From assembly GCA_963729875.1 (NCBI GenBank), contig CAVSPR010000002.1:558001-622000 (forward strand): a stretch of DNA of 64,000 bases. The letters run 5' to 3'. The position numbers were made by a program, and so were the translations under genes. Origin of the DNA: DATBSL01 sp963729875. GTDB taxonomy: Bacteria; Acidobacteriota; Vicinamibacteria; Fen-336. The notes under the pieces were generated by a model. That model did not search any database and was not told where the DNA came from. It saw only the letters and a program-made list of their open reading frames with translations. Shown piece after piece: positions 25,026 to 34,046 of the stretch. Within the stretch, counting starts at the first letter, position 1. Each line of letters opens with the position of its first letter.

Positions 25026-25439
25026 TCACCTGCGGCGCCACTCGTCCAGGCTCCACGGGCCCGCCCCGGCGGCCGAGAGGTAGAGCCACACGAAGCAGTA
25101 GATCGCGGCGGCCGTCCCGCCGTTCACCGCGGGCCAGAACCCGTGGGGGAAGTGGAACTGGAAGTACGCCACCGCCATCATGCCGGACACCAGGAACGCG
25201 ACGGGACGCGTGAAGAGGCCGAGGACGAGCAGGGCCCCGCCGAATACCTCGAGGACCCCGCCGATCCAGACCTGGGAGGGGAAGGAGGCGATGCCTCCGT
25301 TCGGCGGCATCCCCATCGGGAACGCGAAGAGCTTCACCGTGCCCGCCTGCACGAAGATCAGTGCGGCGACGACGCGGAGCACGCTCCGCAGCTGCGGGCT
25401 CCAGCCCGACCACTGCGACACGAGGCTCGGTGCACTCAT
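25026..25439 (-). CDS. DoxX-family membrane protein
   Basis: A 137-residue protein with four hydrophobic segments (about 18-38, 58-78, 82-100, 110-128) in the DoxX/DoxD pattern, including RVVAALIFVQAGTVKLF and GGVLEVFGGALLVLGLFTRP. DoxX proteins are integral-membrane components linked to redox and sulfur chemistry or oxidative stress, but no specific activity can be read here. The ATG at 25439 has AGGAGG 5 nt upstream. It is divergent from the DUF2277 gene with only 35 bp between starts. Confidence 0.85.
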   Translation of the reverse strand: MSAPSLVSQWSGWSPQLRSVLRVVAALIFVQAGTVKLFAFPMGMPPNGGIASFPSQVWIGGVLEVFGGALLVLGLFTRPVAFLVSGMMAVAYFQFHFPHGFWPAVNGGTAAAIYCFVWLYLSAAGAGPWSLDEWRRR

Positions 25440-25462
25440 GGATGCCTCCTTCGGGTTCAGGC

Positions 25463-25468
25463 TACCAT
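25463..25468 (+). promoter_or_regulatory. Leaderless -10 box (TACCAT) for the DUF2277 gene
   Basis: TACCAT, 6 nt, then ATG 25475. The divergent DoxX start is only 35 bp away, so the promoter must overlap the DoxX ribosome-binding region. Confidence 0.45.
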
Positions 25469-25474
25469 CACCCC

Positions 25475-25765
25475 ATGTGCCGCAGCATTCGGACTCTCCA
25501 CAATTTCGTGCCTCCCGCGACCGACGAGGAGGTGAGGGCGGCCGCGCTGCAGTACGTCCGCAAGGTCGCCGGCTTCACCCGACCCTCGCAGTCGAACGCC
25601 GCCGCCTTCGACGAGGCGGTCGCGGCCGTGACCGGCGCCACGCGCCGGCTCGTCGACCGGCTGGTGACGGCGGCCCCGCCGCGGGACCGGGAGGCCGAGC
25701 AGGCGCGGGGGCGCGAGCGCTGGCAGCGCCGGGCGGCTCGCCGGCCGTCCGCCGATTCCCGTTGA
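25475..25765 (+). CDS. DUF2277 family small protein
   Basis: A 96-residue soluble protein beginning MCRSIRTLHNFVPPATDEEV and continuing AALQYVRKVAGFTRPSQSN, which is the DUF2277 signature (MCRNIRxLxNFEPPAT). The function is unknown. The C-terminal tail is Arg/Ala-rich and likely disordered. The start is fixed by the family N-terminus; there is no Shine-Dalgarno, but a TACCAT box lies 6 nt upstream. Confidence 0.9.
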   Translation: MCRSIRTLHNFVPPATDEEVRAAALQYVRKVAGFTRPSQSNAAAFDEAVAAVTGATRRLVDRLVTAAPPRDREAEQARGRERWQRRAARRPSADSR

Positions 25766-25830
25766 CGGAGGTGGGCCCCGCGGCGTAAGACTCGTCCTGC
25801 GCGGCCCGGCCGCGAGACGGGAGGAACCCC

Positions 25831-26307
25831 ATGCCACGCGCGGTGTCCCTGACCCTGAACGGCAAGCCCGTTCGCCTCGAAACGGACGAGAAGCGGACCC
25901 TCCTCTGGGTCCTCCGCACCGACCTGGGGCTCACCGGCACGAAGTACGGCTGTGGCGCCGGCCTGTGCGGCTCGTGCACGGTCGTCGTGGACGGGAAGGT
26001 GGTCCGCTCGTGCCGCGCGACGCTCGCCGAGGTCGAAGGCCGGCACGTCACCACGATCGAGGGGCTGGCGAAGGACGGCAAGCTCCACCCGATCCAGCAG
26101 GCCTTCGTCGACCACGGCGGCTTCCAGTGCGGCTACTGCACGCCGGGGATGATCATGAACGCCTACGGCCTGCTGCTCGCGGACCCCCACCCCTCGCGCG
26201 AGAAGGTCCAGGACGCCATGGAGGCGAACCTCTGCCGCTGCAGCGCCTACAAGCGGATCCTGGAGGCGATCGAGTCGGTCTCGCGGAAGGAAGGAGGCCG
26301 GCCATGA
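25831..26307 (+). CDS. iorA: Isoquinoline 1-oxidoreductase-type [2Fe-2S] subunit (IorA)
   Basis: A 158-residue small subunit of xanthine-oxidase-family molybdenum hydroxylases. The plant-type cluster uses C41, C46, C49 and C61 (CGAGLCGSC); the second uses C100, C103, C135 and C137 (CGYCTPG and CRC). It passes electrons from the Moco subunit to an external acceptor. A GGAGG-type site precedes the ATG. The stop overlaps the iorB start (ATGA), so the pair is coupled. The symbol is by family; the natural substrate need not be isoquinoline. Confidence 0.88.
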   Translation: MPRAVSLTLNGKPVRLETDEKRTLLWVLRTDLGLTGTKYGCGAGLCGSCTVVVDGKVVRSCRATLAEVEGRHVTTIEGLAKDGKLHPIQQAFVDHGGFQCGYCTPGMIMNAYGLLLADPHPSREKVQDAMEANLCRCSAYKRILEAIESVSRKEGGRP

Positions 26308-28409
26308 GGACCACCTTCGACCGGCGCGCGTTCCTGAAGGCCGTCGGCGGTGGCATCGTCGTGCTCGTCCGCCTCCGTCCCGAGGCCGCTCTCGCCCAGG
26401 GCCGCGGCTACCCGTCGGACCTCAACGCCTACCTCCGCATCGGCGAGGACGGCCGCGTCACCGTCTTCTCCGGGAAGATCGAGATGGGGCAGGGCGTCAT
26501 GACGTCGCTCGCCCAGATGGCCGCGGAGGAGCTCGGCACGGACCTCGACGCGATCGAGATGATCATGGGCGACACCGACCGCTGCCCCTGGGACATGGGG
26601 ACGTTCGGCTCGCTCACCACGCGCATGTTCGGGCCGGCGCTGCGCACGGCGGCGGCCGAGGCCCGACGGGTCCTGGTGCGGCTCGCATCGGAGAAGCTCG
26701 GCGCCCCGCAGGATCGGCTCGTCGTGGAGAAGGGCGTCGTCTCCGTGAAGGGCGAGCCGGCGCGCCAGGTGACCTACGGGGCGCTCGCGAAAGGCCAGGC
26801 CCTCACCCGGACGGTCGACGAGAAGGCCGTGCTGCGGACGGTCGGCGAGTTCACGGTCATGGGCCGCTCGCCGCACCGGCTCGATGCCGTGGACAAGGTC
26901 ACGGGTGCCGGGAAGTACGCCGGCGACATCCGACTCCCGGGCCTCCTGCACGCGCGCCTCCTGCGCCCGCCCGCCCACGGGGCGACCCTCGCCGGGGCCG
27001 ACACGTCCGAGGCGGCCAGGCTTCCCGGCGTGACGGTCGTGAACCAGGACGGGATCGTCGCCGTGCTGCACGCCGACCCGGAGGCGGCGGAGGCCGCCCT
27101 CGGGCGCGTGAAGCCGGAGTGGACCCCCGCCCCGCCGGGAGCGGACACGGACGGCATCTTCGCCGACCTCCTCGGCCGCGCGCCGCAGCCGGAGGTGAAG
27201 GGCGTCAAGGGCGACGTGGACGCGGCCCGCGCCGCGACGACGCGCACGTTCGAGGGCACCTACGAGAAGGGCTACGTAGCCCACGCCCCGATGGAGCCGC
27301 ACGCGTCCACGGCCTCTTTCGAGAACGGGAAGCTCACGGTGTGGGCCTCGACCCAGACGCCGTTCCCCACCCACGACCGGCTCGCGCAGGTCCTGGGCCT
27401 CGACCCGAAGAGCGTCCGGGTCCTGACCCCGTACGTCGGCGGGGGCTTCGGAGGGAAGAGCTCCGGCCGCCAGTCGGAGGAGGCGGCGCGCCTCGCCAGG
27501 ATCACCGGAAAGCCCGTGCAGGTGGCCTTCACCCGCGCCGAGGAGTTCTTCTACGACACGTTCGACCCGGCATCCATCGTGAAGATCCGGTCGGCCGTGG
27601 GCGAGACCGGGCGGATCACCTTCTGGGACTACGACGTCTACTTCGCCGGCGACCGGGCGGCCGAGCTCTTCTACGACATCCCGAACACGCGCATGCGGGT
27701 CTTCGGCGGCTGGCGGGGTGCGGGTGCGGACGCCCACCGCTTCGGCGTCGGTCCCTGGCGCGCTCCCGGCGCGAACATGAACGTGTACGCCCGCGAGTCG
27801 CACATCGACGTCATGGCGGCGGCGGCGAAGGTCGACCCCGTCGAGTTCCGTCTCCGCAACCTCGGCGACGAGCGGATGAGAACGGTGCTGCAGGCCGCGG
27901 CCAAGGCGTTCGGCTGGACGCCGGCCCCGGCCCCGAGTCGCCGCGGCTGGGGCGTCGCCTGCGGGGTCGACTCCGGCTCCTATGCCGTGCTGGCGGCCGA
28001 GGTGAAGGTCGACCCCGCGAGCGGGAAGGTCCGGGTCGAGCGTGTCGTGTGCGCCCAGGACATGGGCGTCGTGGTGAGCCCCGACGGGGCGACGATGCAG
28101 GTCGAGGGCTGCATCACGATGGGACTCGGCTACGTCCTCGCCGAGGAGGTGCGGATCCGCGACGGGAAGGTGCTCGACGAGAATTTCGACACCTACGAGC
28201 TGCCGCGCTTCTCGTGGCTGCCGAAGATCGAGACGATCCTCGTCAAGAACGACACCCTCACCCCCCAGGGCGGCGGCGAGCCGGCCATCGTCCCCATGGG
28301 GGCGGCGATCGCGAACGCCGTCTTCGACGCGACCGGGGCCCGGATCTCGCGGCTCCCGCTGGCGCCGACCCGGGTGAAGGCGGCTCTCGAGAAGGGAAAG
28401 GGGAAGTGA
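26304..28409 (+). CDS. iorB: Isoquinoline 1-oxidoreductase-type molybdopterin subunit (IorB)
   Basis: A 701-residue Moco-binding subunit. It begins with a Tat-like signal (FDRRAFLKAVGGGIVVLV), indicating export of the folded heterodimer, with IorA carried as a hitchhiker. MGQGVMTSLAQMAAEEL and GGGFGGKSS are molybdopterin-binding loops, and the catalytic Glu lies in TPQGGGEPAIVP near the C-terminus. The enzyme hydroxylates a heterocycle or aldehyde with water as oxygen donor. No FAD subunit is present, typical for the two-subunit Ior type that uses cytochromes; the acceptor might be a cytochrome like that at 158. Moco genes are in the same window. Confidence 0.88.
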   Translation: MRTTFDRRAFLKAVGGGIVVLVRLRPEAALAQGRGYPSDLNAYLRIGEDGRVTVFSGKIEMGQGVMTSLAQMAAEELGTDLDAIEMIMGDTDRCPWDMGTFGSLTTRMFGPALRTAAAEARRVLVRLASEKLGAPQDRLVVEKGVVSVKGEPARQVTYGALAKGQALTRTVDEKAVLRTVGEFTVMGRSPHRLDAVDKVTGAGKYAGDIRLPGLLHARLLRPPAHGATLAGADTSEAARLPGVTVVNQDGIVAVLHADPEAAEAALGRVKPEWTPAPPGADTDGIFADLLGRAPQPEVKGVKGDVDAARAATTRTFEGTYEKGYVAHAPMEPHASTASFENGKLTVWASTQTPFPTHDRLAQVLGLDPKSVRVLTPYVGGGFGGKSSGRQSEEAARLARITGKPVQVAFTRAEEFFYDTFDPASIVKIRSAVGETGRITFWDYDVYFAGDRAAELFYDIPNTRMRVFGGWRGAGADAHRFGVGPWRAPGANMNVYARESHIDVMAAAAKVDPVEFRLRNLGDERMRTVLQAAAKAFGWTPAPAPSRRGWGVACGVDSGSYAVLAAEVKVDPASGKVRVERVVCAQDMGVVVSPDGATMQVEGCITMGLGYVLAEEVRIRDGKVLDENFDTYELPRFSWLPKIETILVKNDTLTPQGGGEPAIVPMGAAIANAVFDATGARISRLPLAPTRVKAALEKGKGK

Positions 28410-28411
28410 CC

Positions 28412-28828
28412 ATGGCGGACAGCGTGCGGAAGGTTCGTTACTCCTACGTGATGGTGCCGAACCGGGCCGGGAGGGGGGCAGCGGTTCTCGCTCGCCTGCG
28501 CGAGGAGGGGGTCGACCTCGTCGCCTACTCCGGCTTCCCGGCGTCCGGGGGCAAGGCGCAGCTCGACCTCGTGACCGACGACATCGCCGGCCTCCGGCGG
28601 GTGGCGAAGAAGAACGGCTGGCGCCTCAGCGCGGCGAAGAAGGGATTCCTCGTCCAGGGTGACGATCGCATCGGGGCGGTCCAGCGCCACCTGCAGAAGC
28701 TCTCGGCCGCGAAGGTCAGCGTCGTGGCGGCCGACGCCGTGGCCGCCGGCAAGGGACGCTACGCCATGATCCTGTGGGTCAAGGCGAAGGACTACGGCCG
28801 GGCGGCCAGGGCCCTCGGCGCGCGATAG
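28412..28828 (+). CDS. Small ACT-like domain protein
   Basis: A 138-residue soluble protein. VPNRAGRGAAVLARLREEGVDLVAYSGFP with the following beta-hairpin resembles an ACT regulatory fold, possibly duplicated (a second GAVQRHLQKLSAAKVSVVAADAV half). No catalytic residues are seen. It starts 3 bp after the iorB stop and precedes an MFS transporter by 4 bp, so it is in the iorAB operon; a ligand-sensing or helper role is a guess. Start ATG 28412 follows GGGAAG. Confidence 0.65.
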   Translation: MADSVRKVRYSYVMVPNRAGRGAAVLARLREEGVDLVAYSGFPASGGKAQLDLVTDDIAGLRRVAKKNGWRLSAAKKGFLVQGDDRIGAVQRHLQKLSAAKVSVVAADAVAAGKGRYAMILWVKAKDYGRAARALGAR

Positions 28829-28831
28829 CGC

Positions 28832-30124
28832 ATGAGCGGGCCCCTGGCCGCCGCCCCGCCGGACGAGCGTGCGGCTCCCCCGGGGGCCTTTCGCTGGGCC
28901 GTGCTGGTCCTGATCAGCCTGGCCATGTTCGGGAACTACTACGTCTACGACTCGATCAGCCCTCTAGCCGACGTGCTCAAGGCGCAGCTCGGGTTCTCCG
29001 ACGGCAACATCGGCCTCCTGAACGCCATCTACTCCTTCCCGAACATCCTGATGGTCCTCGTCGGCGGGATCGTGATCGACCGCATCGGCACCCGGAAGGC
29101 GACCTTCCTCTTCGGCGTGCTGTGCTTCCTGGGGGCGGCGCTGACCGTGGCCAGCGGCACGCTCGCCGTCATGGCGGCCGGACGCCTCGTGTTCGGCCTC
29201 GGGGCCGAGTCGCTGATCGTGGCCGTCACCACCGCCATCGCCAAGTGGTTCCGGGGCAAGGAGCTCTCCTTCGCCTTCGGGGTGAACCTGACGATTGCCC
29301 GCCTCGGCTCCTTCGCCGCGCTGAACGCGCCCTCCTGGGCCGCTCCCGCCTACGAGCACTGGCAGTGGCCCCTCCTCATCAGCGTGGGCTTCGCCACGTT
29401 CTGCGTCACGGGGGCGATCGCGTACTGGGTCCTCGAGAGGCGGGCCGAGGAGCGCTACTCGCTGGGCCCGCAGAGCGCGGACAAGGTCGTCTTCGCCGAC
29501 CTGTTCCGGTTCGGGGGGTCCTACTGGCTGGTGGTGGCCCTGTGCATCACCTTCTACTCGGGGATCTTCCCCTTCCAGACGTTCGCCGTGAAGTTCTTCA
29601 TGGAGGCCCACGGGGCGAGCCGGGAGCAGGGAGGCTTCCTCTCGAGCCTCCTCACCCTGTTCGCCATGATCTGCACTCCGCTCTTCGGCCTGCTGGTGGA
29701 CCGGGTGGGGAGGCGGGCCCTCTTCATGATGCTCGGCTCGCTGCTGCTCGTGCCCGTCTACCTCGTGATGGCCTACACGAGCGTCCCCCTCTTCGTCCCG
29801 ATGGCCGTGATGGGGATCGCCTTCTCCCTCATCCCGGCCGTGATGTGGCCCTCCGTCGCCTACCTCGTGGAGCAACCGAAGCTCGGCACGGCCTACGGCC
29901 TCATGACGATGATCCAGAACATCGGCCTCTTCGGCTTCAACCTCCTGATCGGCTGGGCCAACGACCACTGGCAGGCCTCGGTCGCGAACCCCGCCGGCTA
30001 CACGCCGGGGATGTGGATGTTCTCGGTGCTCGGCTTCGCGGGCCTTCTCTTCTCGTGGCTCCTGCACGTGCGCGAGACGGGCCCGAGCGGCCACGGCCTC
30101 GAGACGATCAGGATCCGGAGCTGA
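28832..30124 (+). CDS. MFS transporter
   Basis: A 430-residue inner-membrane permease with twelve predicted helices. The loop-2 motif GGIVIDRIGTRKA and its repeat GLLVDRVGRRAL are typical MFS. It follows the iorAB-ACT genes by 4 bp and probably moves the substrate or product of that dehydrogenase. Substrate cannot be named. C-terminal helices are complete and the gene ends 19 bp before zwf. Confidence 0.87.
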   Translation: MSGPLAAAPPDERAAPPGAFRWAVLVLISLAMFGNYYVYDSISPLADVLKAQLGFSDGNIGLLNAIYSFPNILMVLVGGIVIDRIGTRKATFLFGVLCFLGAALTVASGTLAVMAAGRLVFGLGAESLIVAVTTAIAKWFRGKELSFAFGVNLTIARLGSFAALNAPSWAAPAYEHWQWPLLISVGFATFCVTGAIAYWVLERRAEERYSLGPQSADKVVFADLFRFGGSYWLVVALCITFYSGIFPFQTFAVKFFMEAHGASREQGGFLSSLLTLFAMICTPLFGLLVDRVGRRALFMMLGSLLLVPVYLVMAYTSVPLFVPMAVMGIAFSLIPAVMWPSVAYLVEQPKLGTAYGLMTMIQNIGLFGFNLLIGWANDHWQASVANPAGYTPGMWMFSVLGFAGLLFSWLLHVRETGPSGHGLETIRIRS

Positions 30125-30130
30125 GGCACG

Positions 30131-30136
30131 TACACT
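30131..30136 (+). promoter_or_regulatory. Leaderless -10 box (TACACT) for zwf
   Basis: TACACT, 6 nt, then ATG 30143. No Shine-Dalgarno. It lies just after the MFS stop, giving zwf its own promoter. Confidence 0.5.
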
Positions 30137-30142
30137 GGACGG

Positions 30143-31653
30143 ATGAGCCCCCTTCACGTCGACGCCTCGAGCACGCCGGCCAGCCTGCCCGAGCGGCCGC
30201 CCGACGCCTGCACCGTCGTTCTCTTCGGCGCGACGGGCGACCTCGCCCACCGCAAGATCGTGCCCGCTCTCTTCCAGCTCTCGAGGGCGGGCGAGCTGCC
30301 CTCGCCGTTCGGCATCGTGGCCACGAGCACGTCGGTCGGCCCGGCCGAGGCGTATCGCGACGAGCTCCGGCGGTCGGTCGAGCGCTTCTCGGGGCGGCCG
30401 CCGGACGGTGCCGCCTGGGGCGCGTTCGCCGGCGCGATCGACACGGTGGCCGGAGACTACACGACCCCTGCCGGCTGGGCCGCCCTGCGCGGCGCCGTCG
30501 AGGAGGCCGAGCGGTCGCGGGCGACGGGGGGCAACCGGCTCTTCTACCTGGCGGTCCCCCCCTCTCCTTCCCGCCGATCCTCGCCGGCCTCCGCGAGGCC
30601 GGCCTCCTCCACCCGCCGGGTGGATCGCCCTGGTCGCGGGTGGTGATCGAGAAGCCCTTCGGCCGCGACCTCGCCTCCGCCCGCGAGCTGAACCGCCTCG
30701 TGGCGGAGGTGCTCGACGAGCGGCAGACATTCCGCATCGACCACTACCTCGGCAAGGAGACGGTCCAGAACATCCTCGTCTTCCGTTTCGGCAACTCCAT
30801 CTTCGAGCCGCTTTGGAACCGCAAGTACGTCGACCACGTGCAGATCACGATGGCGGAGGAGATCGGCGTCGAGCGGCGGGGGAAGTTCTACGACCGGACG
30901 GGCGTCGTGCGCGACGTCGTCCAGAACCATCTCCTCCAGCTCCTCGCCCTCGTGGGGATGGAGCTGCCTCCCACCTTCGGCGCCGACGACGTTCGCGACG
31001 AGAAGCTGAAGCTGGTGCGCTCGGTGCGCCCGCTCTCGCCAGGGGACGGCGTCCTCGGCCAGTACGCCGGGTACCGCGGCGAGGAGGGCGTCGCCCCCGG
31101 CTCGCGCACGCCGACCTACGCGGCGTTGCGCTTCCACGTGGACAACTGGCGTTGGCAGGGCGTGCCCTTCTACGCCCGGGCGGGCAAGGGCCTCGCCCGC
31201 CGAACGACCGAGATCTCCGTCCACTTCCAGCAGATCCCGTTCTGCCTCTTCGGGCGCGAGGACGTGTGCCAGCTCATCGAGCCCAACGTGCTCGTCCTGC
31301 GGATCCAGCCCGACGAGGGGATCGCCCTCTCCGTCGCGACCAAGGTCCCGGGCGACGACCTCACGGTCGGGACCGTGCGGATGGACTTCGCCTACGCAGA
31401 CGCCTTCCACCGCACGCCCGGCGACGCCTACGAGAAGCTTCTTCTCGACGCGATGCGGGGGGACGCGACGCTCTTCGCCCGCGGCCAGGTGAACGAGCTG
31501 GCGTGGAGCCTCCTCGCGCCCGTGCTCGACGGGTGGGACGGCTCGCGCGAGGAGCCGGCGGCGTACGAGCGGGGGAGCGAGGGACCGGAGGCCGCGGTCG
31601 CCCTCCTGCGGGAGGACGGCCGGAGGTGGCGTCCGCTCGGCGGCCGTCGGTGA
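30143..31653 (+). CDS. zwf: Glucose-6-phosphate dehydrogenase, one -1 frameshift
   Basis: Oxidises glucose 6-phosphate to 6-phosphogluconolactone in the pentose phosphate pathway. The N-terminal part has the NADP motif FGATGDLAHRK (about G29-K37) and FYLAVPPS. The frame then shifts near 30557-30567, in a C-rich run, from PPS to FPPILAGLREAG, which continues through EKPFGRD, the active-site RIDHYLGKE (about residue 198) and to the stop. The joined protein is 503 residues, the usual size, with no other defect. One missing C in the run is enough, so a sequencing error is likely. Without correction the protein ends at about 30646. Confidence 0.9.
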
Positions 31654-31666
31654 GCCTGGCCTCCCG

Positions 31667-33103
31667 GTGAGCGCCACCCGCACGAGCGAGCGCGTCGCGC
31701 TCGTGGTGGTGACGCTCGCATCCTTCCTCACGCCCTTCATGGGCTCGGCTACGAACGTGGCCCTGCCCGCGATCGGGCGCGAAATGCACAAGGACGCCGT
31801 GGCCCTGAGCTGGGTGGCGACGGCCTACCTCCTCTCCGCGGCCGTCTTTCTCGTCCCCTTCGGAAAGCTGGCCGACATCCACGGCCGCAAGCGGGTCTTC
31901 GTGGGCGGGCTCCTCGTCTACACCGCGACGTCGGCGCTGTGCGCCCTCGCGCCCTCCTTCGCGGCGCTCCTCGCCGGACGCGTGGCGCAGGGCCTGGGCG
32001 GGGGCATGATCTTCGGCACCGGGGTGGCGCTGCTCACCTCGATCATCCCGCCCGGCCGGCGGGGGCTGGCCCTCGGCGTCAACGTGTCGGCGGTCTACCT
32101 CGGCCTGTCGCTGGGCCCGCCGCTCGGCGGCCTGCTCACGCAGCAGCTCGGCTGGCGGAGCGTGTTCGGCGTCAACGTCGCGCTGGGAGCGCTGGCCGCG
32201 GCGATGGCCGCCCGCGGCCTGGTCGGGGAGTGGCGGGAGTCTCCCGACGATCGGATCGACGGGACCGGGGCGGTCCTCTACGGCCTCGGGCTGGCGGCGC
32301 TGATGTACGGTCTCGGCCGGATCCCCTCGGTCTCGGGCGCCTCGCTGGTGGCCGCCGGCCTCACGGCCCTCGCCGGCTTCGTCGCCTGGGAGCGCCGCGC
32401 CGCCCAACCCCTCCTCGACATGGACCTCTTCGCCCGGAACCGGGTCTTCGCGTTCTCGAACCTGGCCGCCCTCATCAACTACGCGGCCACCTTCGCCGTG
32501 GGCTTCCTGCTGAGCCTCTACTTCCAGTCCGTCCGCGGCCTGAGCGCGCAGGCCGCCGGCGGCCTCCTCGCCGCCCAGCCCCTCGTGCAGGCGGCGCTGT
32601 CACCGTTCGCGGGCCGGTTCTCCGACCGCGTGGCCCCCCGCCTCGTCGCGTCCGCGGGCATGGGCCTGATCGCCGTGGGCCTCGCCCTCCTGGCCCTCGT
32701 CGGTCCCGCGACGCCCCACGCCTTCGTGGTCGGCTGCCTCGTGCTCCTCGGCGCCGGGTTCGGCCTCTTCTCCTCGCCCAACACGAACGCCGTCATGGGC
32801 AGCGTCGAGAAGGCCTCCTACGGCGTCGCCTCCGCGACCCTGGCCACGATGCGCCTGGTGGGCCAGATGCTGAGCATGGGCGCGGCCGGCCTCGTGCTCG
32901 CCGTGTTCGCCGGCCGCGAGGCGGTCGAGCCGTCCCGCGCCACCGACTTCGTGGCCGGCATGCGCACCGCCTTCGCCCTGTACGCGCTGCTGTGCGTGGC
33001 CGGCGTCTTCGCCTCCCTCGCGCGCGGGACCGCGGAGGCTACTAGCGCTCGGGTGCGTACCCCTCCGGGTGGACCTGCATCCACTCCCACGCCGAGCGGA
33101 TGA
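31667..33103 (+). CDS. DHA2-type MFS drug/efflux transporter
   Basis: A 478-residue permease with about fourteen hydrophobic helices, the EmrB/QacA (DHA2) layout. Motifs GKLADIHGRKRVFVGG (loop 2), NVALPAIGREM in helix 1 and GLSLGPPLGGLL (motif C) are visible. It likely exports organic compounds with proton exchange. GTG start 31667 sits 13 bp after zwf. The 3' end overlaps galE convergently by 62 bp; the last 20 or so residues are hydrophilic and Pro-rich and not conserved. Confidence 0.85.
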   Translation: MSATRTSERVALVVVTLASFLTPFMGSATNVALPAIGREMHKDAVALSWVATAYLLSAAVFLVPFGKLADIHGRKRVFVGGLLVYTATSALCALAPSFAALLAGRVAQGLGGGMIFGTGVALLTSIIPPGRRGLALGVNVSAVYLGLSLGPPLGGLLTQQLGWRSVFGVNVALGALAAAMAARGLVGEWRESPDDRIDGTGAVLYGLGLAALMYGLGRIPSVSGASLVAAGLTALAGFVAWERRAAQPLLDMDLFARNRVFAFSNLAALINYAATFAVGFLLSLYFQSVRGLSAQAAGGLLAAQPLVQAALSPFAGRFSDRVAPRLVASAGMGLIAVGLALLALVGPATPHAFVVGCLVLLGAGFGLFSSPNTNAVMGSVEKASYGVASATLATMRLVGQMLSMGAAGLVLAVFAGREAVEPSRATDFVAGMRTAFALYALLCVAGVFASLARGTAEATSARVRTPPGGPASTPTPSG

Positions 33104-34031
33104 TCGCCTCGAGCGAGGGCTGCTTCGGCGCCCAGCCGAGCACGGCGTGCGCCCTCGAGGCGTCTCCCACGAGGCGCGGCGGGTCGCCCTCGCGCCGGGG
33201 GGCCAGGTCGTGGGGCACGTCCCGGCCGGTCACCCTTCGCGCCGCCTCGATCACCTCGAGGACGGAGTAGCCGGTCCCGTTGCCGAGGTTCAGGAACTCG
33301 GACGTCCCCCCGCGCCGCAAGTGGGCGAGAGCGAGCAGGTGCGCCTGGCCGAGGTCCTCGATGTGGATGTAGTCGCGGATGGCGGTGCCGTCCGGCGTGT
33401 CGTAGTCGGTGCCGAAGACGCTCACCTTCGACCTTCGGCCGGCCGCGGCGGCGAGGACGAGCGGGATGAGGTGCGTCTCCGGCTCGTGGGCCTCGCCGCA
33501 GCGCGGGGTGGCGCCCGCGGCATTGAAGTAGCGCAGGGCGACGAACCGCAAGGCGTGGGCCCGGTTGAAGGCTTCGAGCAGCCGCTCGACGAAGAACTTG
33601 GACCACCCGTACGGGTTGATCGGCCACTGGGGATGGCTCTCCGGGATGGGCACCTGCCGCGGGACGCCGTACGTGGCGCAGGTCGAGGAGAAGACGACCC
33701 GCGCGACGCCCGCCTCGAGGAGCGACTCGAAGAGAGACTGGGCCTGGGAGAAGTTGTTTTCGAAGTAGCGGCCGGGCTCGGTGACCGACTCGCCGACGTA
33801 GGCGTAGGCGGCGAAGTGCACGCAGGCGTCGAGACGGTGCTCGCGGGCGATGCGCGCGACGAGGGCCCGGTCCCCCGTCCTCCCCTCGTAGAAGGCCGCC
33901 TCCGGGTGCACCGCCGCGCGGTGGCCGCGCGAGAAGTCGTCGAGGACGGCCACCTCCTCGCCCGCGGCGAGGAGCTGCTCCACGAAGGCGCTGCCGATGT
34001 AGCCCGCGCCCCCGGTCACGAGGACGGCCAT
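33042..34031 (-). CDS. galE: UDP-glucose 4-epimerase
   Basis: A 329-residue SDR enzyme interconverting UDP-glucose and UDP-galactose. It has the GGAGYIGSAFVEQL nucleotide-binding turn, the catalytic Ser/Thr region SSTCATYG, the active-site Tyr and Lys in NPYGWSK, and RYFNAAGA. Length is normal. It follows the GDP-fucose synthase gene after 15 bp on the same strand, so both likely supply nucleotide sugars for polysaccharide. The transcriptional lead is upstream of the fucose synthase gene. Confidence 0.92.
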   Translation of the reverse strand: MAVLVTGGAGYIGSAFVEQLLAAGEEVAVLDDFSRGHRAAVHPEAAFYEGRTGDRALVARIAREHRLDACVHFAAYAYVGESVTEPGRYFENNFSQAQSLFESLLEAGVARVVFSSTCATYGVPRQVPIPESHPQWPINPYGWSKFFVERLLEAFNRAHALRFVALRYFNAAGATPRCGEAHEPETHLIPLVLAAAAGRRSKVSVFGTDYDTPDGTAIRDYIHIEDLGQAHLLALAHLRRGGTSEFLNLGNGTGYSVLEVIEAARRVTGRDVPHDLAPRREGDPPRLVGDASRAHAVLGWAPKQPSLEAIIRSAWEWMQVHPEGYAPER

Positions 34032-34046
34032 GTCGCCCCCCCGGCC

